Below, one piece after another: positions 52,469-60,763 of a stretch of DNA of 64,000 nucleotides; within the stretch, counting starts at the first letter, position 1; the number at the start of each line of letters is the position of its first letter. Source of the stretch: Alphaproteobacteria bacterium (GTDB taxonomy: Bacteria; Pseudomonadota; Alphaproteobacteria; Rhodospirillales; Rhodospirillaceae); assembly GCA_003246625.1 (NCBI GenBank), contig QJZR01000007.1:1-64000 (forward strand), in the 5' to 3' direction. The notes below the pieces were generated by a model. It was not told where the DNA came from and made no database searches. It saw nothing but the letters and a program-made list of their open reading frames with translations. A program made the translations under genes and the position numbers.

Positions 52469-54240
52469 TCTTCGGGGTCTCCGTTGGTCCAGTCCGCGTC
52501 GGTGGCGGCCGGTGCGGGTTGGGTCATGCGCACGCGGGTGATCGCGGCGCCGGGGAAGGTTTCGATCACCGCCCGCACCAGGGGATGCTGCGCGGCTTCC
52601 GCCTCGCGGCGGCGTTCGATTTCCTCCGCCTGCTGGCGAAGGGTGGGGGCGCCGTCCTCGTCGGCGGTGGCGACCACCGACCAGCGGCGCTGGGTCAGTT
52701 CGGTCAGCCGCTGCCCAAGGCGCAGGGCGAAATTGGGGTCGAGACCGGGGGCGGGGCGGTAAACCAGCTTGCCCGGCTCGTACGCGATCAGATGGACGTC
52801 CTGGTGCAGCGCGGCGGAAAGCAGGGCCTCGCGCTGTTCGCTCAGGAACCCGGCCAGCGCCTCGAAGCTGGCGGGCAGGATCACCGCGCCGGTTTCCGGC
52901 AGCGGCGCCGCCCGCATCGTCGGCGCGGGCGGCATCGCCTGCGGCGGCAGGGATTCGCCCACCGCCATGCGCGCGCCGCCGCCGCCGCCGCCGGGGGCGC
53001 CCATCGGCGCCGCGGGCGCGGCGCCGCGAGAGGCCAAGGTCTTGATCGCGTCGCCGGGGGTGGGCAGGTCCTGCGCATAGATCAGGCGGATCAGCACCAT
53101 CTCGGCGGCGTGCAGGGGATGCGGCGCGAAGCGGACTTCCTCCAGCCCCTTCAGCAGGATCTGCCAGGCACGGGTCAGCGTCGCCATGGTCAGGGACTGG
53201 GCCATCGCCTTGCCGCGCACCCGTTCCGCCTCGGGCAGGGTGGGGTCGTCGGCCGAGGCGGGGGTGACCCGCGCCCGGGTCAGCCAGTGCGCCAGGTCGA
53301 GAAGGTCGGAAACCACGGTCGCCGGGTCGGCGCCCATCGCGTACTGGCGCGCCAGGATGTCCAGGGCGTCGGCGGCGCGGCCCCGCATCGCCGCCTCGAA
53401 CAGGTCGAAGGTCAGGCCGCGGTCGGCCAGCCCCAGCATGTCGCGCACCTGGTCGGCGGATACCGCGCCGTGGCCGTGGGCGATCGCCTGGTCCAGCAGC
53501 GACATGCCGTCGCGCACCGAGCCGTCGGCGGCCCGCGAAATCAGGCGCAGGGCCTCGTCTTCGACCGTCGCGCCTTCCTTGGCGGCGATCCCCGCGAAGT
53601 GGGCGGAGAGGACCTCCACCTCCACCCGCTTCAGGTCGAAGCGCTGGCAGCGCGACAGAACCGTCACCGGCACCTTGCGGATTTCGGTGGTGGCGAAGAT
53701 GAACTTCACGTGTTCGGGCGGTTCCTCCAGCGTCTTCAACAGGGCGTTGAAGGCGGCGGTGGACAGCATGTGGACTTCGTCGATGATGTAGATCTTCGCC
53801 CGCGCCGAGGTCGGGCGGTAGCGCACGCCCTCCAGGATCTCGCGGATGTCGTTGACCCCGGTGCGGCTGGCGGCGTCCATCTCCATCACGTCGACGTGAC
53901 GGTCCTCGGCGATGGCGCGGCAGTTGGGGCAGACGCCGCAGGGCTCGGCGGTGGGCTGGGTCAGGGTGCCGTCGGCGCCGGTGCAGGTGAAGGCGCGCGC
54001 GATGATCCGCGCCGTGGTCGTCTTGCCGACGCCGCGCACCCCGGTCAGGATGTAGGCCGAGGCCAGCCGTCCGGCGGCGATGGCGTTGCGCAGGGTGCGG
54101 ACCAGGGCTTCCTGGCCGATCAGGTCCTCGAATCGGGTGGGGCGGTACTTGCGGGCGAGCACGCGATAGACGCCGGCCTTGTCGTCGGCCGGGGGAGTCG
54201 TCGGTTGCTGTGCGGAAATGTCGGTCACGCCGTGCCCCAT
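52465..54240 (-). CDS. dnaX: DNA polymerase III subunits gamma/tau
   Basis: The 591-aa product is the clamp-loader ATPase. It has [16 protein letters not shown], Walker [10 protein letters not shown] (about 67-75), the zinc module [28 protein letters not shown], and SRC near the sensor region. The C-terminal part (after about 400) contains Gly/Ala/Pro-rich linkers and the tau-like region. I start at MGHGVTDIS (54240); a GTG four codons later is possible. The 4.5S RNA lies just upstream. Confidence 0.95.
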   Translation of the reverse strand: MGHGVTDISAQQPTTPPADDKAGVYRVLARKYRPTRFEDLIGQEALVRTLRNAIAAGRLASAYILTGVRGVGKTTTARIIARAFTCTGADGTLTQPTAEPCGVCPNCRAIAEDRHVDVMEMDAASRTGVNDIREILEGVRYRPTSARAKIYIIDEVHMLSTAAFNALLKTLEEPPEHVKFIFATTEIRKVPVTVLSRCQRFDLKRVEVEVLSAHFAGIAAKEGATVEDEALRLISRAADGSVRDGMSLLDQAIAHGHGAVSADQVRDMLGLADRGLTFDLFEAAMRGRAADALDILARQYAMGADPATVVSDLLDLAHWLTRARVTPASADDPTLPEAERVRGKAMAQSLTMATLTRAWQILLKGLEEVRFAPHPLHAAEMVLIRLIYAQDLPTPGDAIKTLASRGAAPAAPMGAPGGGGGGARMAVGESLPPQAMPPAPTMRAAPLPETGAVILPASFEALAGFLSEQREALLSAALHQDVHLIAYEPGKLVYRPAPGLDPNFALRLGQRLTELTQRRWSVVATADEDGAPTLRQQAEEIERRREAEAAQHPLVRAVIETFPGAAITRVRMTQPAPAATDADWTNGDPEE

Positions 54241-54278
54241 CTGATCGCCGCGCCCGGCATCGGGCGCCCGGCGGAAAG

Positions 54279-54381
54279 AGGGAGAGACTGGCAGCGACCC
54301 AGACCGGAAATCGTTACGGCTGCTTCCTTCCGGACCTGACCGGGTTGGCGACGGGCCTGCCCGCCGCCAGCCTCCGCCCCC
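54279..54381 (-). ncRNA. ffs: Signal recognition particle RNA (4.5S, ffs)
   Basis: The minus strand carries GGTCAGGTCCGGAAGGAAGC followed by AGCCGTAAC, the highly conserved SRP RNA apical loop with the Ffh-binding site. The flanks GGGGCGGAGGCTGGC and GCCAGTCTCTCCC pair to form the long hairpin. About 100 nt; the ends are approximate. A T-run (CTCTTT) follows the 3' end. Confidence 0.93.
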
Positions 54382-54416
54382 ATATATCGACGGTTTTCCC
54401 CTTGCGCGCAAGCGGC

Positions 54417-54612
54417 AAAAACCAGGCCGGGCTCCGCCCGGGCCCGCAAGGGGGCGCCGACCCCTTGACCCCGTTCCCTTTTCCGCCGCGCAGCGGCAAA
54501 CATCCGTCACGCCGCGCGATGATTTCATCGCGCTACGCGCAAAAACAAGGTTTGGGGTTCGGGGCCCAAGGCCCCGGCGGGGTCCAGGGGCGGAGCCCCT
54601 GGCCTGATTTTA
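54417..54612. repeat. Intergenic structured repeat, copy 5 (pheA/ffs)
   Basis: Well-preserved copy, with ACCAGGCCGGGCTCCGCCCGGGCCCGC on the left, CCGCCGCGCAGCGGC, then CACGCCGCGCGATGATTTCATCGCGC, CTACGCGC, AAAAACAAGG, and GGGGTCCAGGGGCGGAGCCCCTGG-CCTGA-TTTTA on the right. The final TTA is the TAA stop codon of pheA. The 369-base gap between dnaX and pheA holds only this and the 4.5S RNA. Confidence 0.75.
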
Positions 54613-55491
54613 CAGAGACCGCTTGCGCACGTCGAAGCGCATCGGCGCGGCGGGATAGGTGCCGAGGATGCGCAGTTTTTCGGTGAAGAACTGCAACTCG
54701 TCCAGCGCCAGGCCGACCAGGCGGTTGTCGGGGTGGCCCTCGATCTCGGCGAAGAACTGCGCGGCGACGAAGTTGCCGTCCACCAGATAGCTTTCCAGCT
54801 TGGTGATGTTGACGCCGTTGGTGGCGAAGCCGCCCAAGGCCTTGTACAGGGCGGCGGGGACGTTGCGCACGCGGAAGATCAGGCTGGTCACCACCGGTCC
54901 GTTGTCGGCGGAGGCGGGCATCGGTTCCTTGGCCATGATCAGGAAGCGGGTGGTGTTGGTGGCGGCGTCCTCGACGTTGGTCATCAGGGACTGCAGGCCG
55001 TGGATCTCGGCGGCGAGGCTGGAGGCGATGGCGGCCTCCGCCGGGTCGTTGAGGTGGGCGATTTCCGCCGCCGCGCCCGCGGTGTCGGCGGTGACCATCG
55101 GGGTCAGGCCGAGCTTGCGGATCAGCTTGCGGCATTGCGCCACCGCGTGGACGTGGCTGCGCACCCGGCGGATGGTTTTCAGGCTTGCGCCCTTCACCGC
55201 CAGCAGGTGGTGGTGCACTTCCTCGTAGTGTTCGCCGACGATGTAGAGGCCGGAATTGGGCAGCAGGTGGTGCACGTCGGCGACGCGCCCGGCGACCGAA
55301 TTGTCGATCGGGATCATCGCCAGGGCGGCGGGACCGTCGTTGACCGCGGCGAAGGCGTCCTCGAAGGCGGTGCAGGGCATCACCTCCATGCCGGGAAAGA
55401 CATGGGCGCAGGCGATCTGGGAATAAGAGCCGGGTTGGCCCTGGAAGGCGATCTTGCCGCCCTTGTATTTCTCCGCAACCGCTGTGTACAT
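54610..55491 (-). CDS. pheA: Prephenate dehydratase
   Basis: The 293-aa product converts prephenate to phenylpyruvate. It has KIAFQGQPGSYSQIA near the N-terminus, PIDNSVAGRV near 60, the substrate motif NTTRF (near 180) and a C-terminal ACT domain (LIFRVRNVPAALYKALGGFATNGVNITKLES) for phenylalanine feedback. No chorismate mutase domain is fused. It lies 12 bp after kdsB on the same strand. Confidence 0.95.
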   Translation of the reverse strand: MYTAVAEKYKGGKIAFQGQPGSYSQIACAHVFPGMEVMPCTAFEDAFAAVNDGPAALAMIPIDNSVAGRVADVHHLLPNSGLYIVGEHYEEVHHHLLAVKGASLKTIRRVRSHVHAVAQCRKLIRKLGLTPMVTADTAGAAAEIAHLNDPAEAAIASSLAAEIHGLQSLMTNVEDAATNTTRFLIMAKEPMPASADNGPVVTSLIFRVRNVPAALYKALGGFATNGVNITKLESYLVDGNFVAAQFFAEIEGHPDNRLVGLALDELQFFTEKLRILGTYPAAPMRFDVRKRSL

Positions 55492-55503
55492 GCCGTCTTG
55501 TCC

Positions 55504-56289
55504 CTATGAATGCGCCAGGATATCCCGGGCGCGCGCCAGATCGGCGGAAGTATCGACGCCGAGCGGCACGGTGTCAACGCGCACCAGGGCGATGGAAAGT
55601 CCATGCTCCAGGGCGCGCAGCTGTTCCAGTTTCTCCCGCTTTTCCAGCACCCCGGGCGGCCAGGCGACGAAGCGTTCCAGCGCCTCGCGGCGATAGGCGT
55701 AAAGCCCGATGTGGTGATAGAGCGGCCCGTCGTTGGCGGGAACCGTGGCGCGGCTGAAATAAAGCGCGCGGGCCACCGGCCAAAGCTTGGCGCCGTCGGG
55801 TTCGAACCCGGCCACCGCCTTGACCACGTTGGGATCGGTTTTTTCCTCGTCGCGGACGATTTCGGCGCCCAGGGTGGCGATGTCGTACCCCGGATAGGCG
55901 AAGGGGATCAGCGCGGCGCGGATCAGGGCCGGGTCGATCGTCGGCAGGTCGCCCTGCACGTTGATCACCGCGCGGTGGCGGCCCTTGGGGTCGACCTCGG
56001 TCAGCGCGGCGAAGATGCGGTCGGAACCGGACGGCAGGTCGGGGTCGGTCATCACCGCGCGGCCGCCCGCCGCGGTGACCGCCGCCGCGACCTCGGGCTC
56101 GGAACAGGCCACCACCACCGGGCCGACGTCGGCGGCCATGGCGCGTTCCCACACCCGCACGATCATCGGCGCGCCCAGGATGTCGGCCAGCGGCTTGCCG
56201 GGCAGCCGGGTGGAAGCCATGCGCGCCGGAATCATCACGATCGGCGCCAGCTCGGCGATCAAGGCGGCGGAAACGGCTGCGGTAGGCAT
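55504..56289 (-). CDS. kdsB: CMP-KDO synthetase (3-deoxy-manno-octulosonate cytidylyltransferase)
   Basis: The 261-aa product activates KDO for lipopolysaccharide. It has [20 protein letters not shown] (about 19-38), the nucleotide-binding VINVQGDLP (about 110-118) and [18 protein letters not shown] start at [12 protein letters not shown] (56289); the ORF-track extension reaches over the divergent promoter region. The kdsB-pheA order is common in alphaproteobacteria. Confidence 0.95.
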   Translation of the reverse strand: MPTAAVSAALIAELAPIVMIPARMASTRLPGKPLADILGAPMIVRVWERAMAADVGPVVVACSEPEVAAAVTAAGGRAVMTDPDLPSGSDRIFAALTEVDPKGRHRAVINVQGDLPTIDPALIRAALIPFAYPGYDIATLGAEIVRDEEKTDPNVVKAVAGFEPDGAKLWPVARALYFSRATVPANDGPLYHHIGLYAYRREALERFVAWPPGVLEKREKLEQLRALEHGLSIALVRVDTVPLGVDTSADLARARDILAHS

Positions 56290-56444
56290 GGGAATTCCCT
56301 CGGGGAAAAACGGCGACCGCAGGCACTCTACCCGCGCCATTCGCCTTCGGCAAACGGCTTCCCCTTTCCGTCCCTGGAAATTTTCCGCACACTGCCCATG
56401 TCTCTTCCAGTTGCATGCGGGAAAGCCGAGGCGGGCGGTCATCC

Positions 56445-56963
56445 ATGTTCAAGACGATAGGCAAAGGCGCGGCGGGAGCGGGTCTCGCGCTGCTGGTGGT
56501 GGTGGGGGTCAACCTCTACGGGGATCTGCTGGTCCCGGTCGGCGCGGACCAGGCGGTCGGCCCGGTCGGCTTGACCGCCGCGTCGGGTCCGGCGGCGCCG
56601 GAAGCGTCCTTCGGCGCGATGCTGGGCGCCGCCACCGCCGCCGACGGCAAGAAGGTGGCGAAGAAGTGCCTCTCCTGCCACACCTTCGATCCCGGCGGCC
56701 CCAACAAGGTCGGTCCCAACCTTGCCAACACCGTCGGCGCGGACAAGGGCAAAAAGCCCGGCTTCGCCTATTCCGGCGCGGTGGCGGGCCTGGGCGGCAA
56801 ATGGACCTATGACGACCTGAACGCCTTCCTCACCAAGCCCTCGGCCTTCGCTCCGGGCACCAAGATGACCTTCGCCGGCCTGCCCAAGGCCAAGGACCGC
56901 GCCGCGGTGATCGCCTACCTCGCCTCGCTGACCGCCGCGCCGCCGCCCTTCCCCGCGCCGTAG
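56445..56963 (+). CDS. Membrane-anchored class I cytochrome c (CycM-like)
   Basis: The 172-aa product has an N-terminal membrane anchor (about 9-27), a linker, and a cytochrome c domain with the haem motif KKCLSCHTF near 76-80, GPNLANTVG, and the axial Met in [21 protein letters not shown]. It matches membrane-bound cytochrome c552/CycM proteins that carry electrons to the aa3 oxidase. Divergent from kdsB. It starts at ATGTTCAAGACG (56445). Confidence 0.9.
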   Translation: MFKTIGKGAAGAGLALLVVVGVNLYGDLLVPVGADQAVGPVGLTAASGPAAPEASFGAMLGAATAADGKKVAKKCLSCHTFDPGGPNKVGPNLANTVGADKGKKPGFAYSGAVAGLGGKWTYDDLNAFLTKPSAFAPGTKMTFAGLPKAKDRAAVIAYLASLTAAPPPFPAP

Positions 56964-56979
56964 GGAAGGCAGGGTAAGG

Positions 56980-57132
56980 GAAAACCTTGCGAAGGGCCTT
57001 GGGCCCTTCGCGCATCCCGTTCCTTTTTTCGCCGTGCCAGCGGCTGGCGATTTTCACGCGGCGTGACGGTTGGATCGCGCTTCGCGCAAAAACCAACGCA
57101 TGGGATCAAAGGGCCGACCGGCCTGGTTTTTC
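56980..57132. repeat. Intergenic structured repeat, copy 6 (cytochrome c/MATE), partial
   Basis: It holds GCGAAGGGCCTTGGGCCCTTCGCGC, CGTTCCTTTTTTCGCCG, GCCAGCGGCTGGCG, CACGCGGCGTGACGG and GCGCTTCGCGCAAAAAC in the family order, then GGCCGACCGGCCTGGTTTTT. The right half is shortened. It is the only copy between two plus-strand genes. Confidence 0.6.
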
Positions 57133-57199
57133 CTTCCCCTGGCCTTTTCCGCCGCCGCGTGCGAGGGTTCATTCCCGGTTTTTCGGTGTGGAGCGGATC

Positions 57200-58570
57200 G
57201 TGTCGTTTCCCTGGTCGTCCGTCGGCTCGCATGCGCGGGAACTGCTGCGTCTGGCGTTGCCGACGGTGGTGATGCGCAGCGGCGCCCTGGTGATGCTGAT
57301 GGTCGACATCCTGATGCTCGGCCACGCCTCGTCGCGCGAGCTGGCGTTCTACAGTCTGGCGCAGGGGCCGCTCACCACGCTGCTGCTGACCTCCCTCGGT
57401 CTGATTCTGGGGACGTTGGTGGTGACCTCGCAGTTGTTCGGCGCGGGCTACGACGCCCGCTGCGGCGGGGTCTGGCGGCGGTCGCTGCCCTATTCCCTGG
57501 CGATCGGTTTCGCGGTGTCGCTGTTGTGTTGCGTCGGTCCCGCGCCGTTCCGCTGGATGGGGCAGGACGAGGCCCTGTCCCTCGGCGCGGCGGAGGTGCT
57601 GCGGGTGGTCGGCTTCGGCGTGCCGGGGTATTTGGGGTACCTGGCCTCGGCCTATTTTCTCGAAGGGTTGAAGCGTCCCTGGCCCGGCACCTGGCTGATG
57701 CTGTTCGGCAACCTGCTCAACGTCGTCCTGAACGCCTGGTGGATTCCCGAACACGGCGCGGTGGGGGCGGGGTGGGCGACCACCACGTCGCGTTGGTTCC
57801 TCTGCCTGGCGGCGGCGGCCTGGGTGTGGGGGATGCGCGACCACGACCGTTTCCGGGTCCGTCACCACGGCTTGCGCGACCGCGTCGGCTGGGCGTTGCA
57901 GCGGCGCCTGGGCTATGCGGCGGGGATGAGCATCGGGGTGGAGGCCTTCGCCTTTTCCTCGCTCAACGTGATGGCGGGGTGGTTCGGGGCGGCGTCCCTG
58001 GCCGCCTATGCCATCGGCATCAATCTTCTGGGGGTCATTTTCATGGTCGCCCTGGGGGTGGGCTCGGCGACCAGCGTGCGGGTGGGCTACGCGGTGGGGC
58101 GCGGCGATCCGCGCGACGCCGAGGTGGCGGGCTGGACCGGGCTGGGGCTCGACGTTCTGCTGTCCCTGCCGGTCGTCGTCCTGTTCCTGCTGTGGCCGCG
58201 CGCCTTCGCCGCCGTCTATACCGCCGATTCGGAGGTGCTGGCCCTGGCGACGGTCCTGGTCGGGTGGATCGCGTTGGTCCTGCCCTTCGACGGGGCGCAG
58301 GCGGTGATGTCGAACGCCTTGCGCGGGCGGGGCGAGACCTGGGCGCCGATGGTGCTGCAATCCGGCGCCTATCTGGCGGTGATGATGCCGTTGGCCTGGT
58401 GGCTGTCGACGCGGCAGGGGATGGGGGCGCCGGGCCTGTTCGCGGCGATCGCGGCGGGCAGCGTGGTTTCCGCCGTGGCGCTGTCGGCGCGCTTTCGGTA
58501 TCTGGCGGTGCGTGGCTATACTAAGGCGGAAACAACGGTGGATGCGGGATTGCGGGACGATGCGCGATAG
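57200..58570 (+). CDS. MATE-family multidrug/cation exporter
   Basis: The 456-aa product has about twelve membrane segments in two halves. It has RLALPTVVMRSGALVMLMVDILMLGH near the N-terminus, and EGLKRPWPGTWLMLFGNLLNVVLNAWWI in the first half. Later come VALGVGSATSVRVGYAVGRGD and LRGRGETWAPM, all NorM-like. I use the GTG start (57200) with GGAG just upstream; the ORF-track ATG at 56987 lies in repeat copy 6. It exports drugs or metabolites using Na+ or H+. The next gene overlaps it. Confidence 0.9.
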   Translation: MSFPWSSVGSHARELLRLALPTVVMRSGALVMLMVDILMLGHASSRELAFYSLAQGPLTTLLLTSLGLILGTLVVTSQLFGAGYDARCGGVWRRSLPYSLAIGFAVSLLCCVGPAPFRWMGQDEALSLGAAEVLRVVGFGVPGYLGYLASAYFLEGLKRPWPGTWLMLFGNLLNVVLNAWWIPEHGAVGAGWATTTSRWFLCLAAAAWVWGMRDHDRFRVRHHGLRDRVGWALQRRLGYAAGMSIGVEAFAFSSLNVMAGWFGAASLAAYAIGINLLGVIFMVALGVGSATSVRVGYAVGRGDPRDAEVAGWTGLGLDVLLSLPVVVLFLLWPRAFAAVYTADSEVLALATVLVGWIALVLPFDGAQAVMSNALRGRGETWAPMVLQSGAYLAVMMPLAWWLSTRQGMGAPGLFAAIAAGSVVSAVALSARFRYLAVRGYTKAETTVDAGLRDDAR

Positions 58571-59609
58571 GGGCTTTTCAGACCGTCCCGGACGGCTGGG
58601 TCGGCGCGGCTTCCTGGCGGCGGGCCTGGGCGGCCTGGCGCTGGCGGCGCTTCCCGGCGTCGCCGCCGCGCAGGCGGTGCGCTTCTTCCGCATCGGCGGC
58701 GGGCCGCCCGGCGGCACCCTGTTCGCCGCCGCCGGATGGATCAGCGCGGCGATCAGCAATCCGCCGGGATCGCGTCCCTGCGAAAAGAACGGCAGTTGCG
58801 GCGTGCCGGGGATGATCGCCCTGGCGCAGTCGACCGAGGGCGCCCTGGCCAACCTGCGTGCCCTGCGCGAGGGCGCCTTCGACGCGGCCATTGCCTATGC
58901 CGACATGGCGCACGACGCGCGGCTGGGCAAGCGGGCCTTCGCCGCCGCCGGGCGGTTCGCCGATCTGCGGGCGCTGGCCGCCCTGTCGGCGGAAAGCCTG
59001 CACATCGTGGTGCGGCGCGGCGGCCCGGTGCGCGGCATCGCCGATTTGCGCGGGCGGCGGGTGGCGGTGGGGGCCGAGGCGGTGGGCTCGGCCTCGCTGG
59101 CCGATCTGGTGCTGCGGCTGCACGGGGTTTCGCGCGGGCAGTACCGCGCGGTGTCGCTGAACCCCGAGGCGGCGGCGAACGCCTTCGCCGACGGCGGGGT
59201 GGACGCGATGATCTTTCTGGCCCGTCCCCCCGCCGGGGTGGCGCGCCAGGTGATGGAAGACCACGGCGGCGTGCTGTTGGGGATTGCCCCGGCGAAGGCG
59301 AAGGCGGCGATCAAGGCCGACCCGTTTCTCGCCGCGACGGAGATTCCGGCGGCGGCCTATGGCGGCAACGCGGTGCCGACCCTGGGGGTGGCGCCGGTGC
59401 TGCTGGCGCGGGAAAGTCTGGACGCCGATCTGGTCGCGGCGATGAGCCGGGCGTTGTGGCTGGCGATGCGCTCCTCCGCCAGCCATCCTCTCGACCCCGC
59501 CACCTTCGACGCGGCGCAGATCGGACGGCGCGGCGTGCCGCTGCATCCGGCGGCGCAAGCCTTCCGCGACGCCCTGCTGCGCGAGGCGGCGGAGTCGGCG
59601 CCGCGATAA
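58560..59609 (+). CDS. TAXI-family TRAP transporter solute-binding protein
   Basis: The 349-aa product has a twin-arginine signal (LGRRGFLAAGLGGLALAALPG, near 11-31) and the TAXI receptor fold: FFRIGGGPPGGTLFAAAGWISAAI, LAALSAESLHIVVRRGGPVRGIADLRGRRVAVG, and DAMIFLARPPAG. It should bind an unknown solute in the periplasm. No TRAP membrane component (fused DctQM) is adjacent, so it is an orphan here. I start at ATGCGCGATAGGGGC (58560), which overlaps the MATE stop by 11 bp. Confidence 0.85.
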   Translation: MRDRGFSDRPGRLGRRGFLAAGLGGLALAALPGVAAAQAVRFFRIGGGPPGGTLFAAAGWISAAISNPPGSRPCEKNGSCGVPGMIALAQSTEGALANLRALREGAFDAAIAYADMAHDARLGKRAFAAAGRFADLRALAALSAESLHIVVRRGGPVRGIADLRGRRVAVGAEAVGSASLADLVLRLHGVSRGQYRAVSLNPEAAANAFADGGVDAMIFLARPPAGVARQVMEDHGGVLLGIAPAKAKAAIKADPFLAATEIPAAAYGGNAVPTLGVAPVLLARESLDADLVAAMSRALWLAMRSSASHPLDPATFDAAQIGRRGVPLHPAAQAFRDALLREAAESAPR

Positions 59610-59834
59610 CCGTTTCGCGGCATCTCTCGCCGGGGAAACCCACACCTTCGATTGAATTATTTTCCTTTTTTCGTCCGACGTTTTCTTTGGGCGGGGGCGG
59701 CGAAGCGCGCCGCAGCCCTGGGGTTGCGGCGGGAAGTTGGGACGATGCCAAGGCCAGCTTCGGTTTTTTCAGGGGTTTGGGGATTGCGGCGGCCCCGTGC
59801 CTCGGGTAAATAGATACGATACTGAAACAAAATC

Positions 59835-59855
59835 TCCCGCGCCTTCCTCGCGGGA
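59835..59855. promoter_or_regulatory. Inverted repeat TCCCGCG-N7-CGCGGGA before the MarR gene
   Basis: Perfect 7-bp arms with a 7-base spacer, 24 bp before the MarR start codon. MarR proteins usually bind such palindromes at their own promoters, but it may instead be a leader hairpin. Confidence 0.35.
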
Positions 59856-59879
59856 TGGCCCCTTTCCCAAGGACGGCTC

Positions 59880-60233
59880 ATGTCGCAGAAACTCTCCCCC
59901 GTCGAAGCCCTCGATCTCTGGCAGAGAGTGAGCGTGGCGAGCGTCCGTCAGGACGCGCCGGACCTTTCGGCGCGGCAGATGGCCCTGCTGCTGACCGTCT
60001 ATCTGACCCAGCCGCCGCATACCGTGCGCGGTCTGGCGGAAACCCTGCGAATTTCCAAGCCCGCGGTGACCCGCGCCGTCGACCGCCTGGGCGAGCTTGG
60101 CATCGTCAAGCGCAAGGTCGACGAACACGACCGCCGCAGCGTGCTGATTCAGCGCACCGTCAAGGGATCGGTTTTCCTGCGGGAATTCGGCGACATCATC
60201 GTCGCCGCCAGCGCCTCGGACAACTCCGATTGA
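59880..60233 (+). CDS. MarR-family regulator (short)
   Basis: The 117-aa product has a winged helix (VRGLAETLRISKPAVTRAVDRLGELGIVKRKVDEHDRRSVLIQRT, about 43-88), and short flanking helices. At 117 aa it is somewhat shorter than most MarR proteins. It may control the TAXI or MATE genes upstream, or fliN opposite; the sequence does not decide. Convergent with fliN. Confidence 0.85.
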   Translation: MSQKLSPVEALDLWQRVSVASVRQDAPDLSARQMALLLTVYLTQPPHTVRGLAETLRISKPAVTRAVDRLGELGIVKRKVDEHDRRSVLIQRTVKGSVFLREFGDIIVAASASDNSD

Positions 60234-60272
60234 AGTTGCCGCGCGGCGGATTCGATCCGGCCGCGAAATTTC

Positions 60273-60734
60273 TTAGACGCGGGTGAACAGCGAGCGGACG
60301 ATCTCGGTGAGGTTGACGCCCAGCTTGTCGTCGTCGGTCACCGTGACCTCGCCGCGCGCGATCAGCACGTTGTCGGCGAACACGTCCACCGGTTCGTCGG
60401 TCTTGCGGTCGAGTTCCACCACCGCGCCGCGGCCGAGTTTCAGCAGCTGGTGCACCCGCAGGTCGGCCTTGCCCAGCACCACCGAGATCTGCACCGGAAC
60501 GTCGTAGATCGCCTCGCGGTTGATGCCGCCGACGGTGGCCGGGGGGGCGTCGGCCGGCGCGGCCTTTTTCGCGGCCTCCTCGGCCTCGATTTCCGCCAGC
60601 GCGGCGGCCATGTCCATGTCGTCGTCGTCGGCAGCCGCGGCCTTTTTCGCGGCTTCCTCGGCTTCGATTTCCGCCAGTGCGGCGGCCATGTCCATATCGC
60701 CGTCGTCGTCGTCGGTCTGGTTTTCGTCGGCCAT
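60273..60734 (-). CDS. fliN: Flagellar motor switch protein FliN with duplicated acidic N-terminus
   Basis: The 153-aa product has the C-terminal SpoA/FliN domain (VPVQISVVLGKADLRVHQLLKLGRGAVVELDRKTDEPVDVFADNVLIARGEV...). It belongs to the C-ring of the flagellar motor and helps CheY binding and switching. The N-terminal 60 residues contain the 20-residue unit DMDMAAALAEIEAEEAAKKAA twice in tandem, with an acidic DDDD spacer. The DNA copies differ only at a few bases, so it is a recent duplication. No other flagellar gene is in the window. Confidence 0.92.
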   Translation of the reverse strand: MADENQTDDDDGDMDMAAALAEIEAEEAAKKAAAADDDDMDMAAALAEIEAEEAAKKAAPADAPPATVGGINREAIYDVPVQISVVLGKADLRVHQLLKLGRGAVVELDRKTDEPVDVFADNVLIARGEVTVTDDDKLGVNLTEIVRSLFTRV

Positions 60735-60763
60735 GGCAAATCCTCGCCCGGTTCAGCGGGAAC

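Noticed and set aside
52519-54339. 606-aa plus-strand ORF
   Set aside because: Shadow of dnaX; it also runs into the 4.5S RNA region.
56915-58891. 658-aa minus-strand ORF
   Set aside because: Shadow of the MATE gene and repeat copy 6; Arg/Pro/His-rich without any domain.
60560-60720. Direct repeats as a CRISPR remnant
   Set aside because: They lie inside the fliN reading frame and encode the duplicated acidic unit.
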